Source: Dermacentor variabilis (lineage: Eukaryota > Arthropoda > Arachnida > Ixodida > Ixodidae). Taken from it: 64,000 nucleotides of DNA. This document shows, piece by piece, positions 30,991-40,811 of the stretch. The stretch is from positions 33,935,615-33,999,614 of the forward strand of contig NC_134573.1 of the NCBI RefSeq assembly GCF_050947875.1, written 5' to 3'. A program made the translations under genes and the position numbers. Below the pieces are notes generated by a model. It saw only the letters and a program-made list of their open reading frames with translations, ran no database searches and was not told the DNA's origin. Position 1 is the stretch's first letter, and each line of letters opens with the position of its first letter.

Positions 30991-32700
30991 TGTTTACGCA
31001 CCTACGCTAGTGGCTATGGGATCGCGGCTGTCCTTCTACAGCGTGATATCACCTCAAGAGAGAGAGTTGTTGCCTATGCCAGCCGCGCATTAACGGCTGC
31101 CGAAAAGAACTACTCGATCACAGAGCAGGAATGTCTCGCAGTAGTTTAGGCGATACAAAAATTTCGACCATGTTTTTATGGTAGCCACTTCACGGTCATA
31201 ACCGACCACCACGCTTTATGCTGGTTATCGTCAATCAAAAATTTTTCTGGACGCCTTAGTCACTGGGTGATCCGCTTACAAGTATACGGTTTCGACGTTG
31301 TCTACAAGTCAGGAAAAAGGCATCAAGATGCGACGCTATCTCTCGCTTCCGGCTGCCACTATTATCTTCGAGTACATCTCTCCATTGCTCGCCACTTGAT
31401 GCTGACACTCTCTCCACTCCCATTATTACTTTTAGCGGTTACTGGCACGCTATCTTCCAATCGCGTCACTCAGCTCGCCTAGTGTCAACGTTCTCATGCC
31501 TACTGGAACAGCATTATCCAACGCCTGTGCTGAACTACTTCTACACCAAATGCCAGATTACGTTGACAAGTGCGACTATTTAAGCTCGACAACGATGTGC
31601 TCCACCGCTACATTTACAACTCCAATGGACACCGCGGGGTACCTATTCTTCCACGTTCGATACGCACGCGAGCCCCTGAAGCCTTTCACGACAACCCATC
31701 TGCTGGCAGTTTGGGTTTCCACAAAGCATACCACTGCGTTAAGAGCCGGTTCTTTTGACCAGGCATGTCTACCTTTGTGGCCAAGTACGTCGCTTCCTGC
31801 GTCCAGTGTCAACAGCGGGAACGACCGACTTCGTCTCCCGTTGGGCTTTTACAGCCCATCCCATGTCCCGAGACGCCCTTTGCAATCGTTAAGAGAAACC
31901 TAGTCGGCTCTCTGCCTATAACGCTGGCAGGTCAACGATGCATCGTGACAGCTGTTGACCAGCTGTCACGTTACGCAGAGACCGCTCCTCTAGGCTCTAG
32001 CTCGGCCTCCGACGTCGCCACCTTCTTTCTGGATGTCATTGTGCTGCGTCATGGTGCACCTCATGTACTGTTAAGTGACCGCGGCAAGACTTTCATGTGA
32101 ACAATGATCGAAGAAGTACTCGGAACTTGTGGCACAGTTCATAAGTTGACATCCGCATATCACCCTCAAACAAATGGCTGAACAGAGCGATTTCATCGCG
32201 CACTAACAGATATGATATGAATGTATATCGGTTCAAACTACGACAACTGGGACAAACGTTTATTTTTTGTGACCTTTCCCCACAACACCGCCATCCAATG
32301 AACTACGGAGTACTCACCTTTCTACCTAGTTCACGGCCGTTCACCTACATTCACCATCGACACCACCTTCTTCAATGCCCCAACTAACACCTCGGCCAGT
32401 TTACCCGAACAGTTCGTCTCGAGACTTGAGGCGAGCACAGAAATCAGTCAGCCAGATCGCAAGCAAAGTTACATCTCTCCTCGCGACGTCTCTTTTTGTC
32501 GTGAAGAAGTGCTCCTTTGGATGCCAATTCGTACGCCCGGTTTGTGTGAGAAGTTTGAATCCCTCTTCCTTGGACCCTACATTATTAAGAAACATCCTTC
32601 GTGAACTATCGTGTTACCCCCGTAGGCATTTCTTCGGACCATCGTTATCGTGCTTCGCAGATTGATCACATTTCGCGCCCCAAACGATTCAGTCGGCGTT
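30991..32700 (+). pseudogene. Gypsy-4 RNase H and integrase, decayed
   Basis: RNase H pieces: TYASGYGIAAVLLQ (Ala-Ser kept; Asp replaced by Tyr at the first catalytic position), ITEQECLAVV then [13 protein letters not shown] and [14 protein letters not shown]. Integrase pieces: HDNPSAGSLGFHKAYH, CVQCQQRERPTS, LVGSLPITL, DQLSRYAETAPL, HGAPHVLLSDRGKTF then TGA, HPQTNG then TGA, and FVVKKCSFGCQFVRP near the C-terminus. At least eight disruptions were counted. Confidence 0.78.
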
Positions 32701-32879
32701 TCCTTCCTGGCTACGTCGCGGCCTGGCTGGCCGCTTGCGCTCGCGAGTAAATGAGTGCGATCAGTATTCATACGCTTTATATTCGCACCTGTACATGCTC
32801 ATCGTTACCGTTTCGGCCCCTGGTGGCAGGGCTCTCAGTCGACAAAATAAAGAACACAGTCGCTGCCTAAACCTTGTTT

Positions 32880-32881
<2 letters not shown>

Positions 32882-32918
<37 letters not shown>
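32882..32918. repeat. (TA)n microsatellite between Gypsy-4 and Gypsy-5
   Basis: About 18 AT units, directly between the 3' LTR of Gypsy-4 and the 3' LTR of Gypsy-5. Confidence 0.95.
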
Positions 32919-32921
<3 letters not shown>

Positions 32922-32924
<3 letters not shown>

Positions 32925-33338
32925 CAAGTGGTAGTGACGGTGAAGAAAGAAGCAATACGGTAGAATACAAAACTAGCTTTTATTGGGCGAACCTGTGCCC
33001 ACAAAAACAGGCTACACTTATAGCACAACGATAGCGGCGAACACGGTCGGCGATCGTCGGAAAACTGATCAGCGGGTCAAGCGCGTCGGCTTTTATAGAT
33101 CAGTCGTCGAATGTTCCAGATTAACTGATGGGACCCGCGTGTCTTCCACAAAGTTCTACACCATTCGTGTCACGCGATGAAATCTGATAACACAAGGTTC
33201 GGCGACAACAGACACGCGGATAGAAGCGTCGATAACTTTCCAGAAACGTCGGATACATGCAGGCGCGTCCCTCGCTGTGGGATTACAGTTGTTAAGCGGC
33301 GAAACGTAGTTGCCCGATAAAGATAAGTACACGTGTCA
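32922..33338 (-). repeat. Gypsy-5 3' LTR
   Basis: 417 bp, TG...CA ends. It contains TTTATAGATC and, on the minus strand, AATAAA-type sequence (plus TTTTATTG near 32974). About 99% identical to 38476-38889. Confidence 0.92.
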
Positions 33339-33370
33339 TTATCCCCTCTTAAAAAGCATCGACCCGATGC
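33339..33370 (-). promoter_or_regulatory. Gypsy-5 polypurine tract and upstream hairpin
   Basis: Next to the 3' LTR the minus strand reads AAGAGGGGATAA, a polypurine tract for plus-strand priming. Just upstream, 33356-33370 is a perfect 6-bp stem with 3-nt loop (GCATCG, GGT, CGATGC on the minus strand). Gypsy-6 has the same stem at 44332-44346. Confidence 0.7.
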
Positions 33371-33438
33371 TGTAAACAAACGAAAGTAACAAAGAAAAGC
33401 ACTCGTAGCAAAGAAAACAACAAACTAAAGGAAGTTCA

Positions 33439-35052
33439 TCAGCGTCCGTAAAATGGTTTAAGGCGCACCACGTGGACCACTTCAGATCGTGCGCGGCGCC
33501 GCTGTGAGTGCGAAATGCCGTCTGGCACGACCTCATAGTCTAGTGCGCCAATACGTCGGATGACCTTGTAGGGTCCGAAATAGCGTCGCAGCAGCTTCTG
33601 ACTGAGTCCTCGCCGGCGTATCGGGGTCCATACCCAAACACGGTCGCCGGGCTGGTACTCGACGAAGCGTCGTCGGAGGTTGTAGTGTCGGCTGTCGGTA
33701 CGCTGCTGGGTCTTGATCCGTAGGCGGGCGAGCTGTCGGGCTTCTTCGGCGCGCTGGAGATAGGTAGCGACGTCAAGATTCTCCTCGTCAGTGACGTGCG
33801 GCAGCATGGCGTCGAGCGTCGTCGTCGGGTTCCTGCCGTAAACCAACTTGAATGGCGTGATCTGTGTTGTTTCTTGCACCGCCGTGTTGTAGGCGAAGGT
33901 GACATACGGCAGGACCGCGTCCCACGTCTTCTGCTCGACGTCGACGTACATTGCTAGCATGTCGGCGAGGGTCTTGTTCAGGCGCTCCGTGAGACCATTC
34001 GTCTGCGGATGGTAGGCAGTTGTCCTCCTGTGGCTCGTCTGGCTGTACTGAAGAATGGCTTGGGTGAGCTCTGCTGTAAAAGCCGTTCCTCTGTCGGTGA
34101 TGAGGACTTCTGGCGCACCATGTCGCAGCAGGATGTTCTCGACGAAAAATTTCGCCACTTCGGCTGCGCTGCCTTTTGGTAGAGCTTTGGTTTCAGCAAA
34201 GCGGGTGAGATAGTCCGTCGCAACGATGATCCACTTATTCCTGGATGTTGACATCGGAAACGGCCCCAACAAATCCATCCCAATCTGCTGGAATGGTCGA
34301 CGAGGAGGTTCGATCGGCTGTAATAATCCTGCTGGCCTTGTCTGTGGTGTCTTGCGTCGTTGACAGTCTCTGCATGTCTTGACGTAACGGGCAACGTCGG
34401 CGGTCAGACGCGGCCAGTAATACTTTTCCTGTATCCTCGACAGCGTCCGGGAGAATCCGAGGTGCCCAGCGGTTGGATCGTCGTGTAGGGCATGCAGTAT
34501 TTCTGGACGGAGCGCTGACGGCACCACAAGAAGGTAGCTGGCGTGGACTGGTGAGAACTTCTTCATCACGAGCAGGTTGTTTCGTAGCGTGAACGAAGAC
34601 AACACGCGCTTAAATGCCCTAGGGACAACGTCGGTGTTCCCTTTCAAATACTCGACGAGGCCTTTTAGCTCCGGGTCTGCTCGTTGCTGTTTAGTGAAGT
34701 CTTCCGCGCTTATTATCCCAAGGAAGGCGTCGTCGTCCACGTCGTCTTGCGGCGGGGGATCGATTGGGGCGCGTGATAAGCAGTCGGCGTCGGAGTGTTT
34801 TCTTCCAGACTTGTATATTACCGTTACGTCATATTCTTGTAGTCTGAGGCTCCACCGCGCCAGCCGTCCTGAAGGGTCCTTTAAGTTAGCTAGCCAACAC
34901 AACGCGTGGTGGTCGCTGACGACTTTGAATGGCCTGCCATAGAGGTAAGGGCGGAATTTAGCTGTAGCCCAAATGATGGCGAGGCATTCCTTTTCAGTCG
35001 TAGAATAATTGCTTTCCGCTTTTGACAGCGACCGGCTAGCATACGATATCAC
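33439..35052 (-). CDS. Gypsy-5 RNase H (main part) and complete integrase
   Basis: Open for 537 codons on the minus strand. RNase [22 protein letters not shown] (Glu), [10 protein letters not shown] (Asp), HSDADCLSRAP. Integrase: H2C2 domain (HDDPTAGHLGF ... CRDCQRRK), Asp in IGMDLLGPFP, Asp in LITDRGTAF, Glu in [13 protein letters not shown]. The C-terminal module is [29 protein letters not shown], ending VVRLKPFYGR. All catalytic positions seen are intact. The first RNase H Asp ([16 protein letters not shown], about 35055-35110) lies upstream, beyond the 14-bp duplication at 35115-35137. Confidence 0.92.
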   Translation of the reverse strand: MISYASRSLSKAESNYSTTEKECLAIIWATAKFRPYLYGRPFKVVSDHHALCWLANLKDPSGRLARWSLRLQEYDVTVIYKSGRKHSDADCLSRAPIDPPPQDDVDDDAFLGIISAEDFTKQQRADPELKGLVEYLKGNTDVVPRAFKRVLSSFTLRNNLLVMKKFSPVHASYLLVVPSALRPEILHALHDDPTAGHLGFSRTLSRIQEKYYWPRLTADVARYVKTCRDCQRRKTPQTRPAGLLQPIEPPRRPFQQIGMDLLGPFPMSTSRNKWIIVATDYLTRFAETKALPKGSAAEVAKFFVENILLRHGAPEVLITDRGTAFTAELTQAILQYSQTSHRRTTAYHPQTNGLTERLNKTLADMLAMYVDVEQKTWDAVLPYVTFAYNTAVQETTQITPFKLVYGRNPTTTLDAMLPHVTDEENLDVATYLQRAEEARQLARLRIKTQQRTDSRHYNLRRRFVEYQPGDRVWVWTPIRRRGLSQKLLRRYFGPYKVIRRIGALDYEVVPDGISHSQRRRARSEVVHVVRLKPFYGR

Positions 35053-35213
35053 CCGTTCAAGTCCTTCTTTCCTCTGGACTAGGACGGCACCGAGGCCTAG
35101 GCTACTGGCGTCAGTGTGGATTTCAGTATGTGGATTTCGTCGAAGTATGCAAGTACCGGCGGCGACTGCATGCGTCGTTTGAGTTCTTGAAATGCGTCGG
35201 CCTGCAGCGTTTC

Positions 35214-35885
35214 TTAATTGAACTCGACATCAGATTTCGTTAGATGTATTAGCGGCTCCCCGATGCGCGAAAAGTCCTTGACAAAGCGCCTATAGTAGGC
35301 ACACATGCCAAGGAATCTGCGCACTGCCTTCTTGTCGATTGGCTGCGGGAACTTTGCGATGGCAGCTGTCTTCTGCGGGTCGGGGCGCACTCCAGATTTG
35401 CTGATGACATGGCCTAGGAATAGAAGCTCATCGTAAGCAAAGCGACACCTTTCCGGCTTCAGGGTGAGCCCTGATGACTTGATGGCCTCTAATACTGTCG
35501 CAAGCCGCTTAAGGTGATCGTCGAAATTTCCGGCGAAGACGACGACGTCATCCAAGTAAACAAGACAGGTCTGCCACTTCAATCCTGCTAAAACCGTGTC
35601 CATCACGCGCTGGAACGTTGCAGGCGCCGAGCACAGTCCAAATGGCATAACCTTGAATTCATAGAGGCCGTCTGGCGTGATGAAGGCGGTCTTTTCGCGA
35701 TCCCTTTCGTCGACTTCTATTTGCCAGTAGCCAGACTTGAGGTCCATCGACGAGAAGTATTTAGCGTTGCAGAGCCGATCCAATGCGTCGTCTATCCGTG
35801 GAAGGGGGTACACATCCTTCTTCGTAATCTTGTTCAGTCGACGATAATCGACGCAGAAGCGTAGGGTTCCGTCCTTTTTCTTCAC
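35214..35885 (-). CDS. Gypsy-5 reverse transcriptase
   Basis: Minus strand. [65 protein letters not shown], catalytic VYLDDVVVF (35547-35558), LGHVISKSGVRPDP, VRRFLGMCAYYRRFVKDF. It ends at TAA (35214-35216) where the family has Trp, just before RNase H. Upstream it is in frame with protease but separated by a TAG at 35916-35918. Confidence 0.92.
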   Translation of the reverse strand: MKKKDGTLRFCVDYRRLNKITKKDVYPLPRIDDALDRLCNAKYFSSMDLKSGYWQIEVDERDREKTAFITPDGLYEFKVMPFGLCSAPATFQRVMDTVLAGLKWQTCLVYLDDVVVFAGNFDDHLKRLATVLEAIKSSGLTLKPERCRFAYDELLFLGHVISKSGVRPDPQKTAAIAKFPQPIDKKAVRRFLGMCAYYRRFVKDFSRIGEPLIHLTKSDVEFN

Positions 35886-35915
35886 TAAAACAACTGGAGA
35901 CGCCCACGGGCTTTT

Positions 35916-37220
35916 CTACGGCTGGATGATGTCGTCGCGCAGCATTTCGTCGACTTGTTGTCTTATAGCTTCGCGTTCTCGCGTCGAAACTCGGTAAGGG
36001 CTCTGGCGTAGTGGTCGAGCTCTCTCTTCGGTGATTATGCGATGCTTTGCGACTGGTGTTTGTCGAATCCTTGATGACGTCGAACAGCAGTCTTTGTATC
36101 GTCGAAGCAGACTTCTGAGCTGTTGCTGCTTAATCATGGGGAGACTTGGATTTATGTTGAAGTCTGGCTCGGGAACTACGGTCGTCGGGGTGGATGCAAC
36201 AGAATCCGAGAGGACAAAGGCATCGCTGGTTTCCTGTATTTCCTCGATGAATGCGATCGTCGTGCCCTTGTTGATGTGCTTGAACTCATGGCTGAAGTTT
36301 GTCAGCAACACTCTCGTGTTTCCTCCGTGCAGTCGAGCGATCCCTCTTGCGACGCAAATTTCACGGTCGAGTAGTAGACGTTGGTCGCCTTCGATGACGC
36401 CTTTTACGTAAGCGGGTGTTTCGGTGCCGACCGAAATAACGATGCCGGAGCGAGGCGGGATGCTCACTTGATCTTCGAGCACACTCAAGGCGTGGTGACT
36501 ACAAGGGCTCTCCGATGGTATCGCTTGATCTTCCGACAGCGTTATTGACTGCGACTTCAGGTCGATGATTGCGCCGTGTTGGTTCAGGAAGTCCATGCCG
36601 AGAATGACGTCTCGTGAACACTGTTGCAGGATAACGAAAGTGGCAGGGTAAGTCCGGTGATGAATGGTAATTCTTGCCGTGCAGATTCCAGTCGGCGTAA
36701 TGAGGTGCCCTCCAGTGGTCCGAATTTGGGGGCCCTCCCATGCAGTCTTAACCTTCTTCAAATGGGCGGCGATGTGTCCACTCATTGCGGAATAATCGGC
36801 CCCTGTGTCGACTAAGGCAGTGACTGCGTGGCCGTCGAGAAGCACGTCAAGGTCGGTGGTTCTTTGTCTGGCGTTGCAGTTAGGTCGTGGCGTCGGATCA
36901 CGGCTGCGTCGTGTTGAATTGAAGCTGGAACGTCGCTTCTTCATGTCGTCTTTCGTCGGTGTAGTCTTGGCTTCCTGACTTCGTCGGGACGGCGGCGTGT
37001 CGTCATTAGGTCGTCGAGATGGTTTCTTCGTCGTCTTCGTCGGCGGCGGAGGGTCTTCGTCAGTTCGACGAACAGCAACCGCACCTCCATCGGTTGCTGC
37101 TTTTAGTTTTCCTGATATGGGCTCGCAGAGCGGCCCCGGGCTGGGCCGGTGTATAGTCGGTGCTGCGGCGACAGGTAGCGGCCTGGTGACGGCGAACGGG
37201 ACGGTCGTCGAGGGCTCCAC
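35916..37220 (-). CDS. Gypsy-5 protease and RT leader
   Basis: 434 codons, minus strand. A Pro/Lys/Arg-rich region is followed by retropepsin VTALVDTGADYSAMS (DTGA 36798-36809) and RDVILGMDFLNQHGA. A linker leads to the RT N-terminus KHRIITEERARPLRQSPYR and EREAIRQQVDEML, ending IIQP-TAG. The frame overlaps the end of gag by about 115 bp in a shifted frame, which suggests Gag-Pol frameshifting. Confidence 0.9.
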   Translation of the reverse strand: MEPSTTVPFAVTRPLPVAAAPTIHRPSPGPLCEPISGKLKAATDGGAVAVRRTDEDPPPPTKTTKKPSRRPNDDTPPSRRSQEAKTTPTKDDMKKRRSSFNSTRRSRDPTPRPNCNARQRTTDLDVLLDGHAVTALVDTGADYSAMSGHIAAHLKKVKTAWEGPQIRTTGGHLITPTGICTARITIHHRTYPATFVILQQCSRDVILGMDFLNQHGAIIDLKSQSITLSEDQAIPSESPCSHHALSVLEDQVSIPPRSGIVISVGTETPAYVKGVIEGDQRLLLDREICVARGIARLHGGNTRVLLTNFSHEFKHINKGTTIAFIEEIQETSDAFVLSDSVASTPTTVVPEPDFNINPSLPMIKQQQLRSLLRRYKDCCSTSSRIRQTPVAKHRIITEERARPLRQSPYRVSTREREAIRQQVDEMLRDDIIQP

Positions 37221-38290
37221 TCAGTAGCGGCGAGGTAGTCGGCGATGTCACGGGGGCGTTCACCTTCCCTCGGGCGCTGTGCGTTCACGGCGAAGCCTCG
37301 CAATCCCAGGTCGCGGTATGGGCATCGGCGGTACACGTGGCCAGCTTCGCCGCAGTGGTACCAGAGCGGGCGGTGGTCGGGGGCGAGCCAAATGCCCGTC
37401 TTCCTCGCGTAGGTGCGCTGGGCGACGGGTGGGCGTGCTGGCGGCGGCGGCGGTGGACGACGGAATTGCGGCGTTACAGGGCTCTAGCGTTGTCGCGGAG
37501 GGGGCGCTTGACGGCGTGCGACGGCGGCGTAAGTCATCGCTTCTGGCTGGGGCTGCGGTAATTGTGGTTGCACCTCAGGAACTCCTAGCGATCGGTGCAC
37601 CTCTTCTTTCACGATGTCGGCGATCGAGGCCACTTGAGGCTGCGACGATGGCAAGACCTTGCGCAGTTCTTCGCGCACGATGGCCCTGATGGTCTCGCAT
37701 AAATCGTCCGTGGCCAGTGATTGAATTCCGGAGTAGCTTGTTGGCTAGGTGCGTCGGTCAAATTGCCGGTTCCGCAATTCCAGTGTCTTCTCGATGCTCG
37801 TCGCCTCACGAAGACACTCGTCGACGGTCTTCGGTGGGCTTCTTACCATACCGGCGAAAAGTTCCTCCTTGACACCACGCATCAGTAGACGTACTTTCTT
37901 CTCCTCGGACATTTCTGGGTCGGCGTGGCGGAACAGACGGCTCATTTCCTCAATGAAAATCGCGATCGTCTCATTCGGCAGCTGCGCTCTTGTCTCCAGT
38001 AGAGCTTGGGCTCGCTCTTTTCGCAGGACGCTTTGAAATGTTTGCAGGAAGCCGCCTCGGAAGAGGTCCCACGTCGTCAAGGTGGCTTCTCGATTCTCGA
38101 ACCACGTCTTGGCGGCGTCCTCCAGTGCGAAATAGACATGGCGTAGCTTGTCGTCGCTTGCCCAGTTGTTAAACGTAGCGACCCTCTCATACGTTTCCAG
38201 CCAGGTTTCCGGGTCCTCAAATGTGGAACCGCGGAACGTCGGTGGTTCCCTCGGCTGCTGCAGCACGATGGGGGACGCTGGGGCTGCCAT
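37106..38290 (-). pseudogene. Gypsy-5 Gag with two TAG stops
   Basis: ATG at 38290 (MAAPASPIVLQQ). Capsid region: FRGSTFEDPETWLETYERV, HVYFALEDAAKTWFENRE, WDLFRGGFLQTF and MRGVKEELFAGMV. TAG at 37745 and TAG at 37484 interrupt one continuous frame. Between them are IREELRKVLPS-type helices. The zinc knuckle at 37322-37363 reads WYHCGEAGHVYRRC: the first Cys is Trp (TGG, 37361-37363). The tail is basic and RS-rich (SPRRPSRSPSPGRY). Confidence 0.85.
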
Positions 38291-38456
38291 TGCGGTTGCC
38301 TTGGCCAAAATCTTCTTGGTCTTCTCAGGTAAAGGTCCGTGCTCCGGGGGCAGCTGTTGAAGACGGCGGCTTGCTCGGTGGTCCGCGACTACGTTGGTGT
38401 TCTGTTTGCGGTCTGGGCTGAGATCACGGCTTGTCGGGGGCGTCCTCTACATGGAC

Positions 38457-38475
38457 GAAAAGCACCTCCACCAGA
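38457..38475 (-). promoter_or_regulatory. Gypsy-5 primer-binding site candidate
   Basis: After the 5' LTR end (CGTGACA on the minus strand) comes TC and then TGGTGGAGGTGCTTTTC. The first 11 bases also follow the Gypsy-6 5' LTR, which supports a shared primer tRNA. The tRNA is not identified. Confidence 0.5.
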
Positions 38476-38887
38476 TGTCACGTGGTAGTGACGGTGAAGA
38501 AAGAAGCAATACGGTGGAATACAAAACTAGCTTTTATTGGGCGAACCTGTGCCCACAAAAACAGGCTACACTTATAGCACAACGATAGCGGCGAACACGG
38601 TCGGCGATCGTCGGAAAACTGATCAGCGGGTCAAGCGCGTCGGCTTTTATAGATCAGTCGTCGAATGTTCCAGATTAACTGATGGGACCCGCGTGTTTTC
38701 CACAAAGTTCTACACCATTCGTGTCACGCGATGAAATCTGATAACACAAGGTTCGGCGACAACAGACACGGGGATAGAAGCGTCGATAACTTTCCAGAAA
38801 CGTCGGATACATGCAGGCGCGTCCCTCGCTGTGGGATTACAGTTAAGCGGCGAAACGTAGTTGCCCGATAAAGATAAGTACACGTGT

Positions 38888-38889
<2 letters not shown>
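38476..38889 (-). repeat. Gypsy-5 5' LTR
   Basis: 414 bp, TG...CA ends, about 99% identical to the 3' LTR. It lacks one GTT triplet present at about 33290 in the other copy. Confidence 0.92.
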
Positions 38890-38926
<37 letters not shown>

Positions 38927-38933
38927 GTTGCTA
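38890..38933. repeat. (TA)n microsatellite
   Basis: About 20 TA units between the Gypsy-5 5' LTR and the 108-bp solo-LTR candidate. Confidence 0.95.
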
Positions 38934-38935
38934 CG

Positions 38936-39043
38936 AGGTTTAGTGGCGGTTAGTGGGTCAGCAGTCCCGACCGACCCTTTGGTCTTTATCTTCCTCACTG
39001 CACGAGCCATGTGGCTGTACTAACTGTTTTGCGATCTTGGCCA
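38936..39043. mobile_element. Candidate solo LTR of 108 bp
   Basis: A unique 108-bp block with TG...CA ends lies between two (TA)n tracts, flanked by AATA on both sides if the shared end base is counted once. Its size fits the short LTRs in this window (Gypsy-3 148 bp, Gypsy-4 about 111 bp). No internal region is attached, so it may be a solo LTR from recombination, or simply the unique DNA originally between two TA tracts. Confidence 0.4.
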
Positions 39044-39070
39044 ATAATATATATATATATATATATATAT
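39044..39070. repeat. (TA)n microsatellite, left flank of Gypsy-6
   Basis: About 12 TA units ending in ATAA at the Gypsy-6 5' LTR. A shorter TA tract (44550-44568) lies at the other end. Confidence 0.95.
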
Positions 39071-39256
39071 AATGACGCGTGTATTCTATGCAGACGACGA
39101 CGACGATGGGAGCACTAACGGACTCCGCCTAGTGGGTCAAAGTGAGATTGGTTGATGACGAAAAAGACGTGTCTCTGCTCTGTTTGTTTTTGAACAGATT
39201 GTCCTGTTGTTCGTGAAGAACGTCTCCCTGTGTTCTGTCCGCGTTGTATCGCGACA
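39071..39256 (+). repeat. Gypsy-6 5' LTR
   Basis: 186 bp, TGACGCG...CGCGACA, with a (GAC)n patch. One base later the primer-site candidate TGGTGGAGGTGATGGGT begins (39258). Confidence 0.9.
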
Positions 39257-39444
39257 CTGGTGGAGGTGATGGGTACTGACCGCGGCTGATGCGTCGGAGT
39301 CCTTCTGGGAGTCGTTCATCTAACCCGGACGCACTGTCGCCAGTTACGACACCCGTGCATCGCTTTAGTCGTCGACTGCTAGGCCTTGCCCCGGGGTTCT
39401 CCGCTCTTAAACCACCTCTCTCCAGGAGCTGCACACATCTCGCA

Positions 39445-40788
39445 ATGACCGAAACCACTCCAATACAAGCACCCCAAAGCAGTCGGCTTCCCAGTCCACA
39501 ACAGGTAACTGTTCTGCATCCGCTGGTTCCCAATCGCTATCGCGGAGCAGTCTTTGAAGACATTGAAGACTGGCTGGACAAGTATGAACGCGTCGCACAG
39601 ATTAATCAGTGGACTGAGCAGCAAAAGCTCTCCCACGTCTATTTCGCCCTTGACGACAGTGGCCGTACTTGGTTCGAGAACCGCGAAGGTAGCCTCACGA
39701 GTTTGCATGACTTTCGGCAGAAGATCACCAATACTTTTGCGAGTGCCGACCGACGCGACCGCGCCCAGCAAATGATGGAGCTACGCGTGCAAAAACCTGA
39801 TGAGTCGGTCACAATGTTCGCCGAGGACATGACCCACCTCTTTCGTAGAGCCGACCCGAACATAACCTAAGATAGGAAGTTGCGCTACCTCATGCGAGGT
39901 GTAAAAGAGCAGTTGTTCGCGGGGCTTGTGCGCAATCCGCCAGTCACTGTTACTGAGTTTATCAAAGAGGCTACGGCTATTGAGCGGGCCCTTCATCAAA
40001 GATGCAGGCAATACGATCGACTGTCCACGAGCACTACAATCAATGCCGCCGCAGTGACTACCGAGTATCAGAACTCCTTGCGTGACTTGGTCAGAGAGCT
40101 CATCAGAGAGGAAATTCAAAAGATCCTGGCACCGACACTAGATAGACCCGTCGCTTCAATCGCCGAAGTGGTGCGTGATGAAATCCGGCAGGCGTTCCCG
40201 GTAACCGATCATGAAGATCACCAGCGACCCCTGAGTTATGCCGCCGCTGTCCAATGTCCACCACCGGTTGCAACCACATCACCGTACCAACAGCCTCCGA
40301 CAGCCGCTCCTTGGTCGTCGCCGCAAGAGGAGGCTTCGAGGCGCGCAGCCGTTATGCCGCTTCAGTCATACCGCCAGCCGTCGTTCGCCGCGTCTTGGTC
40401 ACCGCCACAAAACGACGCTACGTGACGGCCGCAACTTCGGAGAACCGACGTATGGCGCACTTTCGATAGGCGCCCACTCTGTTTTCACTGCGGAGGCGCT
40501 GGCCATATTTCGCGTCATTGCTGGCATCGTGACACATCATTTCGACCTCTTCGTCCGTGGCACTATGGTCGACGGGCAAATGACGACGCCATGCTACGCC
40601 GCGACGACGCTGCTTTTCAGGGACCCCCAATAGCGCACCCGAGTGACGAATCCATGCCCAATGATCGGTCCGATTTCGGCCGTCGATCGCGCTCTCCAAC
40701 TCCTCCACGTCAGATGGCTTCATCTACCGGACGTACTTTTGCGGAGCTCCGAGGACGAAGGTCGCCCAGCCCCCGTCGAGGAAACTGA
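39445..40788 (+). pseudogene. Gypsy-6 Gag with two stops
   Basis: ATG at 39445 (MTETTPIQAPQ). One frame runs to 40788 but contains TAA (39868-39870) and TGA (40423-40425). Capsid blocks: YRGAVFEDIEDWLDKYERV, HVYFALDDSGRTWFENRE, MRGVKEQLFAGLV; then LVRELIREEIQKIL. A standard zinc knuckle CFHCGGAGHISRHC is at 40480-40521, with an RS-rich tail (RRSRSPTPP, RRSPSPRRGN). The parallel with Gypsy-5 Gag is clear throughout. Confidence 0.85.
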
Positions 40789-40811
40789 AGGCGGCGACCT
40801 CTGGGGCAAGG

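Larger units (their letters stand above)
27779..32881 (+). mobile_element. Gypsy-4: heavily decayed LTR retrotransposon
   Basis: Plus strand, about 5.1 kb. Candidate LTRs are 27779-27889 (TGTGAGAAG...GTCTCA) and 32752-32881 (TGAGTGCGA...GTTTCA). They share blocks such as TACGCTT, GTTTCGG, CCTGGTGG and GCCTAAAC but are strongly diverged. The internal order is gag, protease, RT, RNase H, integrase. It carries many stops and frameshifts plus a small deletion in RT. Both ends abut (TA)n tracts. Confidence 0.8.
32922..38889 (-). mobile_element. Gypsy-5: young LTR retrotransposon with several stops
   Basis: Minus strand, 5,968 bp. LTRs at 32922-33338 (417 bp) and 38476-38889 (414 bp) differ by about four substitutions and one 3-bp indel (about 1%), the youngest pair in the window. 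Order: 5' LTR, primer site, gag, protease, RT, RNase H, integrase, hairpin, polypurine tract, 3' LTR. Gag has two TAG stops, the protease-RT junction has one, RT-RNase H has one TAA, and RNase H has a 14-bp duplication causing a frame shift. (TA)n lies at both ends. No env-like frame. Confidence 0.92.

Noticed and set aside
32735..33034. 99-codon frame across the TA tract (mirror frame 32761-32970)
   Set aside because: It translates the (TA)n repeat as Ile-Tyr and joins two unrelated LTRs.
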